Assembly (NCBI GenBank): GCA_028284775.1
Contig: JANQRB010000016.1
Location: 26,204-90,203 of the forward strand
DNA: 64,000 nucleotides
Reading direction: 5' to 3'
Origin: Candidatus Kapaibacterium sp.
GTDB lineage: Bacteria > Bacteroidota > Ignavibacteria > Kapaibacteriales > UBA7675
The translations under genes and the position numbers were made by a program. Under the pieces are notes generated by a model. The model saw only the letters and a list, made by a program, of their open reading frames with translations. It was not told the DNA's origin and did not search any database. Positions 1-8,356 of this stretch are shown one piece after another; positions within the stretch are counted from its first letter, which is position 1; the number at the start of each line of letters is the position of its first letter.

Positions 1-2
1 TC

Positions 3-512
3 TGGCGCGATCGCAACTCGCGCGTGATTATGATGGAAGCCATTTTTGTGCTGGAATGTCTTGCGCCACCCGCCCTGCAGGCCGACCGCTTTTTACCGCC
101 GACGCCCCTGCGGGTTGTCGTCAACCAATTCCAGGAAGACAGTACGGACGAATTTGATCGCGACGAGCTGAATACGCATCTGACTGACGGGCCGGCCTTT
201 CGTTTGCTGAACAATCAGCAAGTGTCGCAAATGCTGGTTCCGAAATTATTCAGCTTTAGTCGCGAGACGGCAGAAAGCCGGGCCGAGCCGCTTAAACAGG
301 AAGCGCTGGACGCGATGGAAAAACTGCTGGGTGCTGAAATCGAGCGGCTGCGCGCCTTGAAAGCCGTTAATGATCACGTTCGCGATGAAGAGATTAGCCT
401 GGCCGAAAATCATCGGAGCGAATTGAAACAACATATCGAAGCCGCCCGTCTTCGCCTCGATGCCCTGCGCCTGATCTGGCGCGGTCCCTCGGACCATCGC
501 CTGCTGCGCTAA
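3..512 (+). CDS. rapA: RNA polymerase-associated helicase RapA, C-terminal part (5' end outside window)
   Basis: The frame is open from the left edge, so this is the last ~169 codons of a longer gene. The tail matches the C-terminal domain of RapA (HepA), the Swi2/Snf2-type ATPase that recycles stalled RNA polymerase. A segment around EALRAVN/IRDDE in E. coli RapA corresponds to LKAVNDHVRDEE here, and the closing RLDALRLI is essentially identical. An upstream LPPTPLRVVV stretch also fits the family. The ATPase motifs lie outside the window, so activity cannot be judged. An internal ATG at 24 is not the true start because the frame and the similarity continue upstream of it. RapA is best known from gammaproteobacteria; its presence beside T9SS genes is notable. 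Confidence 0.88.
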   Translation, partial: WRDRNSRVIMMEAIFVLECLAPPALQADRFLPPTPLRVVVNQFQEDSTDEFDRDELNTHLTDGPAFRLLNNQQVSQMLVPKLFSFSRETAESRAEPLKQEALDAMEKLLGAEIERLRALKAVNDHVRDEEISLAENHRSELKQHIEAARLRLDALRLIWRGPSDHRLLR

Positions 513-605
513 GCCTTTACGCATCGTTCTTGTTTAAGCGATTCAATGCGGCCCCAGACTGAGTTGTATTCTTGTTGACTGCATTGCGGATAGAAGCGAT
601 TCTTC

Positions 606-1277
606 TTGCTCCGACAGATAAAAATACTGACTACCGGCGGTTTTGTGATCGCCAATGGCCTGTGCGTTAAAACGGTCCTTGATCTGGCGATCTGGTCGCA
701 TAAGTTTCCGTCGTGGTTTGTACCGCTCTTTGGCGCCGGCGTCTTGATATTGCTGCTGGTAAGCACGGCAGTTCTTCGGGATTTCTGGCAGCTCAATGCC
801 ATTGTATCGCAGCCCGGCCGGCAAGCCGCTGCACCCTGGCTGCTCGTTATAGTCTCATATTTCTGTACTACGGCCGTCCATTCTTTCTATCCATTTCAGA
901 GCGATGTTCTGTCTGTGTGGAATGAACAGACTGCTGTGTTGCGGTTTAACTTTGTACTGGCGGCGCTCGGCACGCTCGTTTCGATCGGTCTTTCTTTGCT
1001 CTACAGGCGAAACAGCGTGCCGGCTGTCCTGAGCTTGCTTCTGTTTAACTTCCTGCTCTTGCTTCCCAACGACGACTGTCGCAATTCGTTTAACATCTGG
1101 TGGATCAACATTATCGGCGCCTCACCGCTGATGTACATTCCGAATATATTCGTCAATCTTTTCGCTGTTCTCGCCCTCCTGCGTATTCGCTATTGGCCGG
1201 CCATTTTGATGATGACTGCAATCTGCGTGGCTGTCTGTCTGCTTGGACTGGGACACCAGAGCGACATCATTTGGTGA
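606..1277 (+). CDS. hypothetical multi-pass membrane protein
   Basis: A 223-codon frame with about five to six hydrophobic segments, for example near residues 35-60, 78-92, 110-130, 140-155 and 175-215. It is not recognised as a named family. The only early start in frame is TTG at 606; a stop lies at 591, so the gene cannot begin much earlier, and a GTG at 645 is the next option. No convincing ribosome binding site is visible. It follows rapA by 93 bp and converges on the minus-strand BNR protein. Hydrophobicity is sustained through the frame, which supports a real membrane protein, but the function is unknown. Confidence 0.55.
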   Translation: MLRQIKILTTGGFVIANGLCVKTVLDLAIWSHKFPSWFVPLFGAGVLILLLVSTAVLRDFWQLNAIVSQPGRQAAAPWLLVIVSYFCTTAVHSFYPFQSDVLSVWNEQTAVLRFNFVLAALGTLVSIGLSLLYRRNSVPAVLSLLLFNFLLLLPNDDCRNSFNIWWINIIGASPLMYIPNIFVNLFAVLALLRIRYWPAILMMTAICVAVCLLGLGHQSDIIW

Positions 1278-1363
1278 TGAACCGATTGCAAGACGGCGTA
1301 GAGGGCTCTCGCCGGAATGCCACCGGTCGCCCTCGACCATTTCCACCTGTCACGCGGCTTTCT

Positions 1364-2710
1364 TCAGCGCCTGAGCGTAAAGGGCAGTACAGTCGATCCC
1401 TGGTCCGTCTCAATCTGTACAAGATAATTGCCGGACGCCATCGAGCCCAGGTCAAGAAAGTGGATGCCATCGCTGCCAGCCTGTGCGCCGGCATTGTCGC
1501 GGGCTCGCACCAGGACTCCGCGTTGATCGATAATTCGGATGCGCCGATTGTCGCCGTCAGCTACCGGCAGGCGAAGCATTAACCTGTCACGGGCAGGGTT
1601 AGGGTAGAGCAGGACAGAGTTTTCATTGGAATAGGTCTCATCGACATCGGTATTCACCGGATCATCCTTCGGCTCGTCCGTGGGAAACTCGATCGGCTGG
1701 CGTAGGGGCTCACGACTGCGAAAGACAAAGGCAAATACATTAACGCACCAGAGGTGACCCGCTTCATCGATTGCCATTTGCATGATGCGCGGCTCGCTCA
1801 TTCCGTTCATCTGACTGGACCACGTGCGGCCGTCATTAGTCGATTGCCAAACGCCGCTGTTGGCGGCGCTCGCGAACCACTGACTGCCGGGCAGGGGAAT
1901 AATGGCGGTAATGACGTCGTTCAGACTGGTTGTGCCCCAGCTGCGCCCATCGTCGCCGGAGCGATACATCGCGCCGCGGCCCTCAAAAGCTTGAGCGCCG
2001 GCAAGCAGGCTGCCATTGTCGCCAAGCGCCAGTGACCGGAAGACAACAACTTCATCATCCTGCAGTGCAGTCTCATTCCAATCCGTACCGCCGTTTGTCG
2101 AACGCAGTATCCGAGCGGACTGCGTCATCTGACCGCCCCAGCCGTCGATCCGTCCCACTGTCACAAAGAGATCGCCATCTGCCGTTTCGATGAGATTGTC
2201 GGCATCTCTTCGATCCAGCACCTTTTCCCAGGATTTGCCTAAGTCAATGGAGCGGAAGATACCCTGAAACGCAGCGGCGAACATCCGCCCCTTCGAATCG
2301 AACAGAATCGAATTTATCGTCTGTTCGTACTGGCCCAGATTCTCCTGGACCGGCACGCCAAAGGCCGACCAAGACTGGCCATCGTCGGTACTGCGATAGA
2401 TGCCCCTATCGCTGGCCGCATACAATTGGAGGCGGGAGCGCGAGATAAAGCAGCCGATGCTGACACCGCCGAGGCTCGTGGAGACATCGTGCCAGCTCTG
2501 GCCTTTATCGGTCGAACGTTGGGTGGCCGCCGGATATTTGGACAGAAAGACGCTGCCTGTCCAGTGAACGGCGATCTGCAGCACGTTTTCGCCGAAGCTG
2601 TCGGGCGCTTTGATCAGGTCCCAGGTGACCGGCTCCTGCGCTTTGAGGCTGCAAAAACTACCGCACAACAGCGCGAGAACCACAAGCGGCAACTTACGGG
2701 GGTACTTCAT
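1364..2710 (-). CDS. secreted BNR/Asp-box repeat protein with type IX sorting domain
   Basis: A 448-residue protein. Residues 1-25 form a signal peptide (MKYPRK, hydrophobic core, then LKAQ). The body carries repeated Asp-box motifs of the form RSTDKGQSW, STDDGQSW, RSTNGGTDW, RSGDDGRSW and STNDGRTW, which build a sialidase-like or photosystem-stability-factor-like beta-propeller. The last ~80 residues are a T9SS sorting domain starting at LLYPNPARDRL and ending LPFTLRR. The expected fate is export across the inner membrane by Sec and across the outer membrane by T9SS, then surface attachment or release. The propeller here has no visible sialidase RIP motif, so enzymatic activity is not claimed. 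It converges on the membrane gene to the left. Confidence 0.85.
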   Translation of the reverse strand: MKYPRKLPLVVLALLCGSFCSLKAQEPVTWDLIKAPDSFGENVLQIAVHWTGSVFLSKYPAATQRSTDKGQSWHDVSTSLGGVSIGCFISRSRLQLYAASDRGIYRSTDDGQSWSAFGVPVQENLGQYEQTINSILFDSKGRMFAAAFQGIFRSIDLGKSWEKVLDRRDADNLIETADGDLFVTVGRIDGWGGQMTQSARILRSTNGGTDWNETALQDDEVVVFRSLALGDNGSLLAGAQAFEGRGAMYRSGDDGRSWGTTSLNDVITAIIPLPGSQWFASAANSGVWQSTNDGRTWSSQMNGMSEPRIMQMAIDEAGHLWCVNVFAFVFRSREPLRQPIEFPTDEPKDDPVNTDVDETYSNENSVLLYPNPARDRLMLRLPVADGDNRRIRIIDQRGVLVRARDNAGAQAGSDGIHFLDLGSMASGNYLVQIETDQGSTVLPFTLRR

Positions 2711-2833
2711 ACTGATCCGTCGTACTGATAATCAATTCATTGAGGTCTCGATTTCTCTGTGCCGATAAACAGCACTTTTGACCAATAGTTACGCCGCCGG
2801 AATGCCCTGCCAAAAAATGTGTAAGTTCGCAGC

Positions 2834-3601
2834 ATGTGTCTGATAGCGTTTTCCTACCGGCAACATCCCGCTTACAGATTGGTATTGGCGGCTAATCGGG
2901 ATGAGTTTTACGAGCGACCGACGATGGCTGTTCATTTCTGGCGAGACGAACCAGGCATTCTGGCGGGGCAGGACCTGCAGGCGGGCGGAACCTGGCTGGG
3001 CGTAACGCTGTGGGGTCGGCTGGCGGGGATCACCAATTATCGCGACCCGACCGAACGCAAAGACTTTGCGCCGTCCCGCGGTCACCTGGTCCGCAATTTT
3101 CTTGCCGGCGACGACAGCCCGGCCGACTTTGCAGCCCGCCTGACGCAGGAGGGCGACCGCTATCGCGGTTTCAATATGCTAATGGGGGACCGTGAGTCAC
3201 TCTGGTATTACGGTAACCGCGGTGGTCCGGCGCAGGCAGTGACGCCGGGCGTCCATGGGCTCAGCAATCATCTACTCAATACGCCCTGGCCCAAAGTTCG
3301 CAAGAGTCGGCGGCTTGTGCAGGGCTTACGAAGCCGCAAGGCCGGCCTGCTGACCGATACGCTCTTCGCAGCACTGGCCGATTCGGAAACGGCAGCCGAC
3401 GACGAGCTGCCCGATACCGGTGTGGGCATTGACAACGAACGCTGGCTTTCGCCTTTATTTATTACCGGCGCGCGCTACGGCACGCGTTGTTCGTCCGTTC
3501 TGCTCATCGATGACAAGGGTTCGGTCAGTTTCAGCGAACGGCGCTACCTGCAAAGCGGACCGGCGACGACAGAAGCTCGCCATCAATTTCGGCTAGACTA
3601 A
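2834..3601 (+). CDS. NRDE (TANGO2-like) family protein
   Basis: A 255-residue protein starting MCLIAF, with the family-defining NRDE motif at about residues 23-26 (AANRDEFY), followed by the typical AGGTWLG and TNYRDP segments. This is the Ser/Thr-rich T10 in DGCR region (NRDE, TANGO2) family. Cys2 at the N-terminus resembles the nucleophile of Ntn-type hydrolases, and family members are structurally related to them. The biochemical role in bacteria is unsettled; eukaryotic TANGO2 has been linked to haem or lipid handling. Length is normal for the family. It stands alone between a minus-strand gene and the lipoprotein at 3714, with a weak hairpin plus T-run just downstream. Confidence 0.9.
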   Translation: MCLIAFSYRQHPAYRLVLAANRDEFYERPTMAVHFWRDEPGILAGQDLQAGGTWLGVTLWGRLAGITNYRDPTERKDFAPSRGHLVRNFLAGDDSPADFAARLTQEGDRYRGFNMLMGDRESLWYYGNRGGPAQAVTPGVHGLSNHLLNTPWPKVRKSRRLVQGLRSRKAGLLTDTLFAALADSETAADDELPDTGVGIDNERWLSPLFITGARYGTRCSSVLLIDDKGSVSFSERRYLQSGPATTEARHQFRLD

Positions 3602-3617
3602 ACTGAATCTCTTTCGC

Positions 3618-3652
3618 TGCCGGCCCGCGATTGCCCGGCACTGGAATTTTTT
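3618..3652 (+). terminator. weak intrinsic terminator candidate after NRDE gene
   Basis: A 6-bp inverted repeat (TGCCGG / CCGGCA, arms 3618-3623 and 3635-3640, 11-nt loop) is followed within 6 bases by a run of six T. The stem is short, so this is a modest candidate only. Confidence 0.35.
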
Positions 3653-3713
3653 CCGTCGGTCTAAAGTGGTATTTTCGGCCTCTTGATTTTACTAATTTTC
3701 GGAGTAAACTATC

Positions 3714-4226
3714 GTGTTCTTCACCCGCGGTCGCCGTCGTCCGCCAGGAAATTCAGTTGTTTTTATCGCAATTCTCCTCTTTATCTGCCTGAGCGCGGCA
3801 GCCTGTCAGGACAAGCGACCGGCACCCGACCAGCCCGATGAGACAGACAGTGTCGTCAACGCGCCAGAGCCGATCGAATTACCGCTTGTGTCGCCTTCCG
3901 AGACCGTAGGCCGGTATTGGGCCTATCTCAACGATCGCGATTTCAGCAATGGCTGGCAATTGCTTGAATCTTCCTATCGCGAACGCAACTATCGCGGCGA
4001 TTATGCTAGCTATGCGCAGTCGTTCAATAGAATGAATTTGTGCGGGGCACAGCTCATTGCCGTGCAAAAGGAAGTTATCGAGGAAAATGCCGCGTCGGTC
4101 GTGGCGGAAGTTGTCCTGGAACGCGGTTCCGAATGTCGCGAAGAACGCTTTCAATACGACCTGATTCTGAAGCGCAGGACGCCGGACGCCCCATGGCGTA
4201 TTCGTCGCGTGCAGATTAAGCAATAG
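3714..4226 (+). CDS. putative lipoprotein, unknown function
   Basis: A 170-codon gene starting at GTG 3714, preceded by CGGAG at 3700-3704. The N-terminus has a basic n-region (RGRRRPP), a hydrophobic core and a Cys at about residue 31 in the context LSAAACQD, so a lipid-modified or at least exported protein is likely, although the residue at -3 is Ala and not the usual Leu. The remainder (GRYWAYLNDRDF, SYAQSFNRMN) resembles small periplasmic NTF2-like or DUF4440-type folds, but this is not certain. It sits 143 bp before the DUF4178 gene on the same strand and may or may not belong to that operon. Confidence 0.65.
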   Translation: MFFTRGRRRPPGNSVVFIAILLFICLSAAACQDKRPAPDQPDETDSVVNAPEPIELPLVSPSETVGRYWAYLNDRDFSNGWQLLESSYRERNYRGDYASYAQSFNRMNLCGAQLIAVQKEVIEENAASVVAEVVLERGSECREERFQYDLILKRRTPDAPWRIRRVQIKQ

Positions 4227-4369
4227 TCGGCGCAGACCCGCGAGCGATCATTTGATATTAGCCCCTGCTTTTTCTAATTTGGCGCTTCCGAATTCGATAC
4301 TGATCAGCTTCTCCAGACCCTAATTCATCCCTATTCCACAAACAGTTTCGATGCGGGAAGAAATCTTTT

Positions 4370-4930
4370 ATGGGACTGTTCGACTTCTTCAAGAAAAAAA
4401 AGCCGCCATCTTCGCCGCCCTCGGTTGAACTCAGGCTGACTGACCTGATGGTGGGATACTTCGTTGAATACGATCTCCGGATGTGGGAAGTACTTTCTTT
4501 TCATCAGTATGATTATACGGACGAAAGCAAGGCTGATGAATGGGAGCTGCGCGAAGGCGGCGATCGCCGTTACCTGGAAGTGAGTGATGACGACGGATTG
4601 CACTGGACCTGGTCCTGGTCGATACCCATCGGTAAAATCGACGGCAACCTGCGCCGGCACATTATCGACAACGAAGAGCCGCCGGATCGGATTGTGTTCG
4701 AAGGACAGCAGTATTACCTAGATGACAGCGGTGCCGGCCTGTATTATGAAGGCGGTAAACAAGGCGACGGTGACGAGATGCTGTACTGGACCTTTCTTGC
4801 CGACGACAACCGGCGCTTCGTAAGCATCGAGCAGTGGGGCGAAACAGATTTCCAGAGTTACGCGGGCCACAGCGTCAATGAAGAGGATTTTACCGGAATT
4901 TTTCCACGCAGTGACAAGGGTGCTTCATGA
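4370..4930 (+). CDS. DUF4178 domain protein
   Basis: A 186-residue cytoplasmic protein with N-terminus MGLFDFFKKKK and then a DUF4178 module. The family signature is visible as VGYFVEYDLRMWEV (about residues 28-41), DEWEL at about 56-60 and RRYLEVSDDD at about 67-76. The start ATG at 4370 is preceded by GGGAAG at 4355-4360. The stop overlaps the ATG at 4927 (ATGA). DUF4178 has no established biochemical function. In other genomes it is, from memory, frequently next to DUF350 membrane proteins and SpeE-like enzymes, as it is here, which suggests one cellular process. No catalytic residues can be named. Confidence 0.8.
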   Translation: MGLFDFFKKKKPPSSPPSVELRLTDLMVGYFVEYDLRMWEVLSFHQYDYTDESKADEWELREGGDRRYLEVSDDDGLHWTWSWSIPIGKIDGNLRRHIIDNEEPPDRIVFEGQQYYLDDSGAGLYYEGGKQGDGDEMLYWTFLADDNRRFVSIEQWGETDFQSYAGHSVNEEDFTGIFPRSDKGAS

Positions 4931-4986
4931 GCTTAGTGCTTGCTGCGTTTGTACAATTTGCCGGCCTGCGAGATGGCCGTAATCAC

Positions 4987-5754
4987 ATGAAGAGAATTAT
5001 GGACAAGACATTGGCAAAGCGTGGTCGAATACCAACCGGCATCGTCGGCGCTCTGTTGCTTGCCTTGCTGTTGGGAGCCTGCTCGGGCAAACCGCCCGTA
5101 GAGCGTTTAAAACAGGATCTCGCGCAATACCCGGAGTATTCGATAATCCTGAATGATATGAAGACCGAGGGTAATTTTTTCACGGAATATCTTCACCAGT
5201 ATAAACTGATCTGGGCTGAACGCAATGCTGACACCGACAGTTTGAGTTTTAACACCGAAATCACAAACTGGATGGAAGTCAGCTCGGAGGAATACAAGAA
5301 ATACGAAAGCAATTTGGGAATGGCGCTTGCAACGCGCACCGCCAACGGCGAGGTGAAAGCCACGGCACAGCCGCCCGGCTATCAGTATGTGGGCAATCAG
5401 AACTACGGCCGTTGGGCTCATTCGCCGTCGGGCGGCAGCTTCTGGCAGTTTTACGGCCAGTATGCTTTTATGAGCGCGATGTTCAACATGGCGCGTGGTC
5501 CGATCGGGATGAACGACTACAATTCCTACCGCAACAACATCGACTCGCGGCGCCCTTATTACGGCTCGAATAAACAATATGGCACCAACGGCACGCACAC
5601 CAAGCAAAGCAACAAGTCTTTTTTTCAGCGCAAAGTGGCGCGCGAACGCGCCAGTAAAGCCCGCTTTTCCGACAAGGTGCGCAGCCGGGCCAGCCGTAGC
5701 GGTCGCAGCAGCGGCAGCAGATTTCGCAGCCGCAGCAGCCGCGGCGGTAAATAG
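4987..5754 (+). CDS. lipoprotein with Arg/Ser-rich C-terminal tail, DUF4178/DUF350 cassette member
   Basis: The protein carries a clear lipobox, LLLGACSG, after a basic n-region and hydrophobic core. Three starts are possible: ATG 4927 (overlaps the upstream stop as ATGA), ATG 4987 and ATG 4999. The signal peptide is most normal from 4987 or 4999, while translational coupling favours 4927. The central part is rich in Tyr, Asn and Gly (NYGRWAHSPSGGSFW). The last ~45 residues are strongly basic, with repeated Arg-Ser and Arg-Ala-Ser units and an SSRGG end, an unusual feature for a lipoprotein. Similar Ser/Gly/Arg-rich tails occur in YgiB/YjfM-like (DUF1190) proteins that also neighbour DUF350 genes, but homology is not established here. 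Function unknown. Confidence 0.7.
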   Translation: MKRIMDKTLAKRGRIPTGIVGALLLALLLGACSGKPPVERLKQDLAQYPEYSIILNDMKTEGNFFTEYLHQYKLIWAERNADTDSLSFNTEITNWMEVSSEEYKKYESNLGMALATRTANGEVKATAQPPGYQYVGNQNYGRWAHSPSGGSFWQFYGQYAFMSAMFNMARGPIGMNDYNSYRNNIDSRRPYYGSNKQYGTNGTHTKQSNKSFFQRKVARERASKARFSDKVRSRASRSGRSSGSRFRSRSSRGGK

Positions 5755-5813
5755 ACAATTTTGGAAGTTTGCGACAAAGTTCTGCTCTCTTCACAACCCT
5801 TAACAATGACGCT

Positions 5814-6656
5814 ATGTCACTCGATCAGTTGCTAACCGGTTTTGTGTATCTGGCCTCCGTCTTTGTTCTCATCTTCATCGGCAAGCTGAGCTACGGATTG
5901 TTAAACAGGGGTGTCAACATTAAACGCGAGCTGGTGGATAATGATAATCCGGCCCTCGCCATGGCGCTTGGCGGCTACTACTTTGGCCTGGTGCTCGCAA
6001 TTGGCGGCATTCTGGCCGGGCCGGCCGGTGATCTGCTCGGTGATGTGATCGCTATCCTGATGTATGGCCTGCTTGCCATTGTGCTGCAGAGTATCTCGAT
6101 TGTCATCAACGACAAATTCATCCTGCACGCCTTTAACAACCGCAAAGAGATTATCGATGACCGCAACATCGGCACGGGCATCGTCGAAGCCGCCAATTAT
6201 GTCGCGGTCGGTCTTGTCCTGTCGGGCGCGCTTTCCGGCGAAGGAGATATTGTGACGGCGCTGGCGTTTTGGGCCATTGGCCAGGTCGCGCTCGTTGTCG
6301 GCGGACTGGTGTACAACTGGATTACCCCTTTTGATATTCACGCCGAAATCGAAAAAGACAACGTCGCTGTCGGCGTGGCTTTCGCCGGTGTACTGATTGC
6401 TCTGGGAAATCTGATGCGGGTAGCGACGGCCGGCGATTTCGTGTCCTGGGAAGAAAACCTGACGAGCTTCGCCGGTATCATTGGTGTCGGCTATCTGCTC
6501 CTGCCGCTTCTGCGTCTTTTCACCGACAAAATATTGCTTCCCGGCGCCAGGTTAAGCGACGAGCTTGTTAATCAGGAACATCCGAATGTCGGCGCCGGCA
6601 CAATTGAAGCAATGTCATACGTCCTCGCATCTTTCCTCATTTCCTGGGTGTTTTGA
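5814..6656 (+). CDS. DUF350 family inner-membrane protein, tandem domains
   Basis: A 280-residue integral membrane protein with about eight hydrophobic segments. Two DUF350-type halves are visible: the first around DNPALAMALGGYYFGL, the second around KDNVAVGVAFAGVLIALG, with a further HPNVGAGTIEAMSYV near the C-terminus. The start is taken as ATG 5814 (MSLDQLLTGF); the frame can be extended to a TTG at 5769 but without support. DUF350 (YjfL in E. coli) is uncharacterised at the biochemical level. It lies 59 bp after the lipoprotein and 103 bp before the SpeE-like gene, consistent with one transcript. A role in a membrane complex with these neighbours is inference. Confidence 0.85.
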   Translation: MSLDQLLTGFVYLASVFVLIFIGKLSYGLLNRGVNIKRELVDNDNPALAMALGGYYFGLVLAIGGILAGPAGDLLGDVIAILMYGLLAIVLQSISIVINDKFILHAFNNRKEIIDDRNIGTGIVEAANYVAVGLVLSGALSGEGDIVTALAFWAIGQVALVVGGLVYNWITPFDIHAEIEKDNVAVGVAFAGVLIALGNLMRVATAGDFVSWEENLTSFAGIIGVGYLLLPLLRLFTDKILLPGARLSDELVNQEHPNVGAGTIEAMSYVLASFLISWVF

Positions 6657-6759
6657 GCCGATGGGTCACAGAGTCGCTGTGGCCTTCCGCCGGCAAGTTC
6701 CTGTCCGAGAATGCCGACTTTCCGCTAAGCGTTTACAGACCGAACCCGGTTGACCGACA

Positions 6760-8322
6760 ATGAACAATAGCATTCCCGCCACCCGCAACAGCGGCCGTAA
6801 TCATCTGCTGAAGCTCTGCATTTTTATGACGGGGCTGTCGGGAATCGTCGCCGAATACGTCATGTCGACCTTGGCCAGTTATCTGATCGGCAACGCTGTT
6901 CTGCAATGGACCCTGACTCTCTCTATGATGCTATTCGCCATGGGTGTCGGCAGCCGCGCAAGCCGTTATCTGCGTCGTCATCTGCTTGATCTCTTTATCG
7001 CGGTCGAATTCACTCTGTCGCTGCTCTGCGCGCTCAGCGCGACACTGACCTATTTCCTCTTTGGGTATATCGACGCGATCTATATCGTCATTTATCCGAT
7101 TGCGATCGGCATCGGCTTCCTCATCGGTCTCGAAATACCGCTCGCCACCCGCCTGAACGCGGTCTTTGAAGATTTGCGCATAAATATCGCATCGGTCATG
7201 GAGCGTGATTATTATGGTGCGCTGGTAGGCGGCCTGCTCTTCGCCTTTCTCGCATTGCCCTATCTGGGACTCAGCTATACACCGATACTGCTCGCCTCCA
7301 TCAATTTCATCGTAGCGGCTGTTCTCTTCTGGACCTTTCGTGAAAAGCTGCATTACCGGCGGGCGCTTGCGATTACCGGCGGCCTGCTGCCGGTGTTTTT
7401 GCTGGCCCTGACCATTTTCAGCGAATCGATTATTCACCTCGGCGAACAGCAGCAGTACCGCGACAAGATTATCTACCTTGAGCAAACGCCCTATCAGCGG
7501 ATTGTCATGACGGAGTGGAAAAACGACTACTGGCTGTTCCTCAACGGCAGTACGCAATTTTCTACGTATGACGAGGAGCGTTATCACGAGGCGTTGGTGC
7601 ATCCGGCGCTCCTGCTGAGCGCCTCGAAGTCGCGCGTGCTGATGCTCGGCGGCGGCGACGGGATGGCCCTGCGCGAAGTCTGGAAGCATCCCGATGTGCA
7701 GTCGGTTACGCTTGTCGACATCGATCCCGCTATGACCCGGCTGGGCGCTAGCAATGAGATTTTGCGGCGCTATAATGAAGAGTCGCTGCAGGACTCGCGG
7801 CTGCGGATTGTTAACCGGGATGCCTACGCCTTTCTGCAGCAAGACAGCTTGCTCTATGACGTGATAATCATCGATTTGCCCGACCCGAAGACGATCAGCC
7901 TGGCGCGTTTGTATTCGCGTCAGTTCTATGAGCTTGCCGCTCGACATCTTGCGCAGGGCGGTGCGCTGGTAACGCAGGCATCGAGTCCGATGTTTGCACG
8001 CGATGCCTTCCTCTGCGTGCTCGCTACGATGCGCGCGGCCGGATTGAGCGCCGTCGCCTACCACAATCACGTCCCCACGATGGGTGAGTGGGGCTGGGTT
8101 CTGGGATGGAATGCGCCTATGCCGCCGAATGAAACAAAAAATGCACTGCTGCAAATTGACCTGACCGGCATCCCGACATGCTTTCTCGATCGTGATGCTA
8201 TGTACAGCATGCTTCACTTCGGCAAGGGAACGCTTGAGCGCCTGCCCGCGGTGGAAATCAACGAACTGCAGAGCCTGCAGCTCTACCATTATTACGAAGC
8301 GGGTCGGTGGGATTTGTTTTAG
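6760..8322 (+). CDS. membrane-fused spermidine synthase-like aminopropyltransferase
   Basis: A 520-residue protein. Residues ~15-230 hold about seven transmembrane helices; residues ~235-520 form a SpeE-like, SAM-fold domain. Visible motifs are GGGDG at 297-301 (binding of decarboxylated SAM), VDIDPAM about 25 residues later, NRDAYAFL, and IIIDLPDP with the catalytic-position Asp at 372. In classical SpeE this Asp helps deprotonate the putrescine amine. The domain order matches the known group of polyamine aminopropyltransferases with an N-terminal membrane unit. No SAM decarboxylase (speD/speH) is seen in the window, so the aminopropyl donor would come from elsewhere, or the substrate may differ. 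Last gene of the cassette; it converges on the P-type ATPase with a 34-bp gap. Confidence 0.88.
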   Translation: MNNSIPATRNSGRNHLLKLCIFMTGLSGIVAEYVMSTLASYLIGNAVLQWTLTLSMMLFAMGVGSRASRYLRRHLLDLFIAVEFTLSLLCALSATLTYFLFGYIDAIYIVIYPIAIGIGFLIGLEIPLATRLNAVFEDLRINIASVMERDYYGALVGGLLFAFLALPYLGLSYTPILLASINFIVAAVLFWTFREKLHYRRALAITGGLLPVFLLALTIFSESIIHLGEQQQYRDKIIYLEQTPYQRIVMTEWKNDYWLFLNGSTQFSTYDEERYHEALVHPALLLSASKSRVLMLGGGDGMALREVWKHPDVQSVTLVDIDPAMTRLGASNEILRRYNEESLQDSRLRIVNRDAYAFLQQDSLLYDVIIIDLPDPKTISLARLYSRQFYELAARHLAQGGALVTQASSPMFARDAFLCVLATMRAAGLSAVAYHNHVPTMGEWGWVLGWNAPMPPNETKNALLQIDLTGIPTCFLDRDAMYSMLHFGKGTLERLPAVEINELQSLQLYHYYEAGRWDLF

Positions 8323-8356
8323 ACGTAGTCAACAGAACGCCGGACTGCACTTCCTT

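Noticed and set aside
6931..8289. 452-codon open frame on the minus strand
   Set aside because: It is fully antisense to the SpeE-like gene, which has clear motifs and membrane helices; the minus frame is Arg/His/Gln-rich with no recognisable domain.
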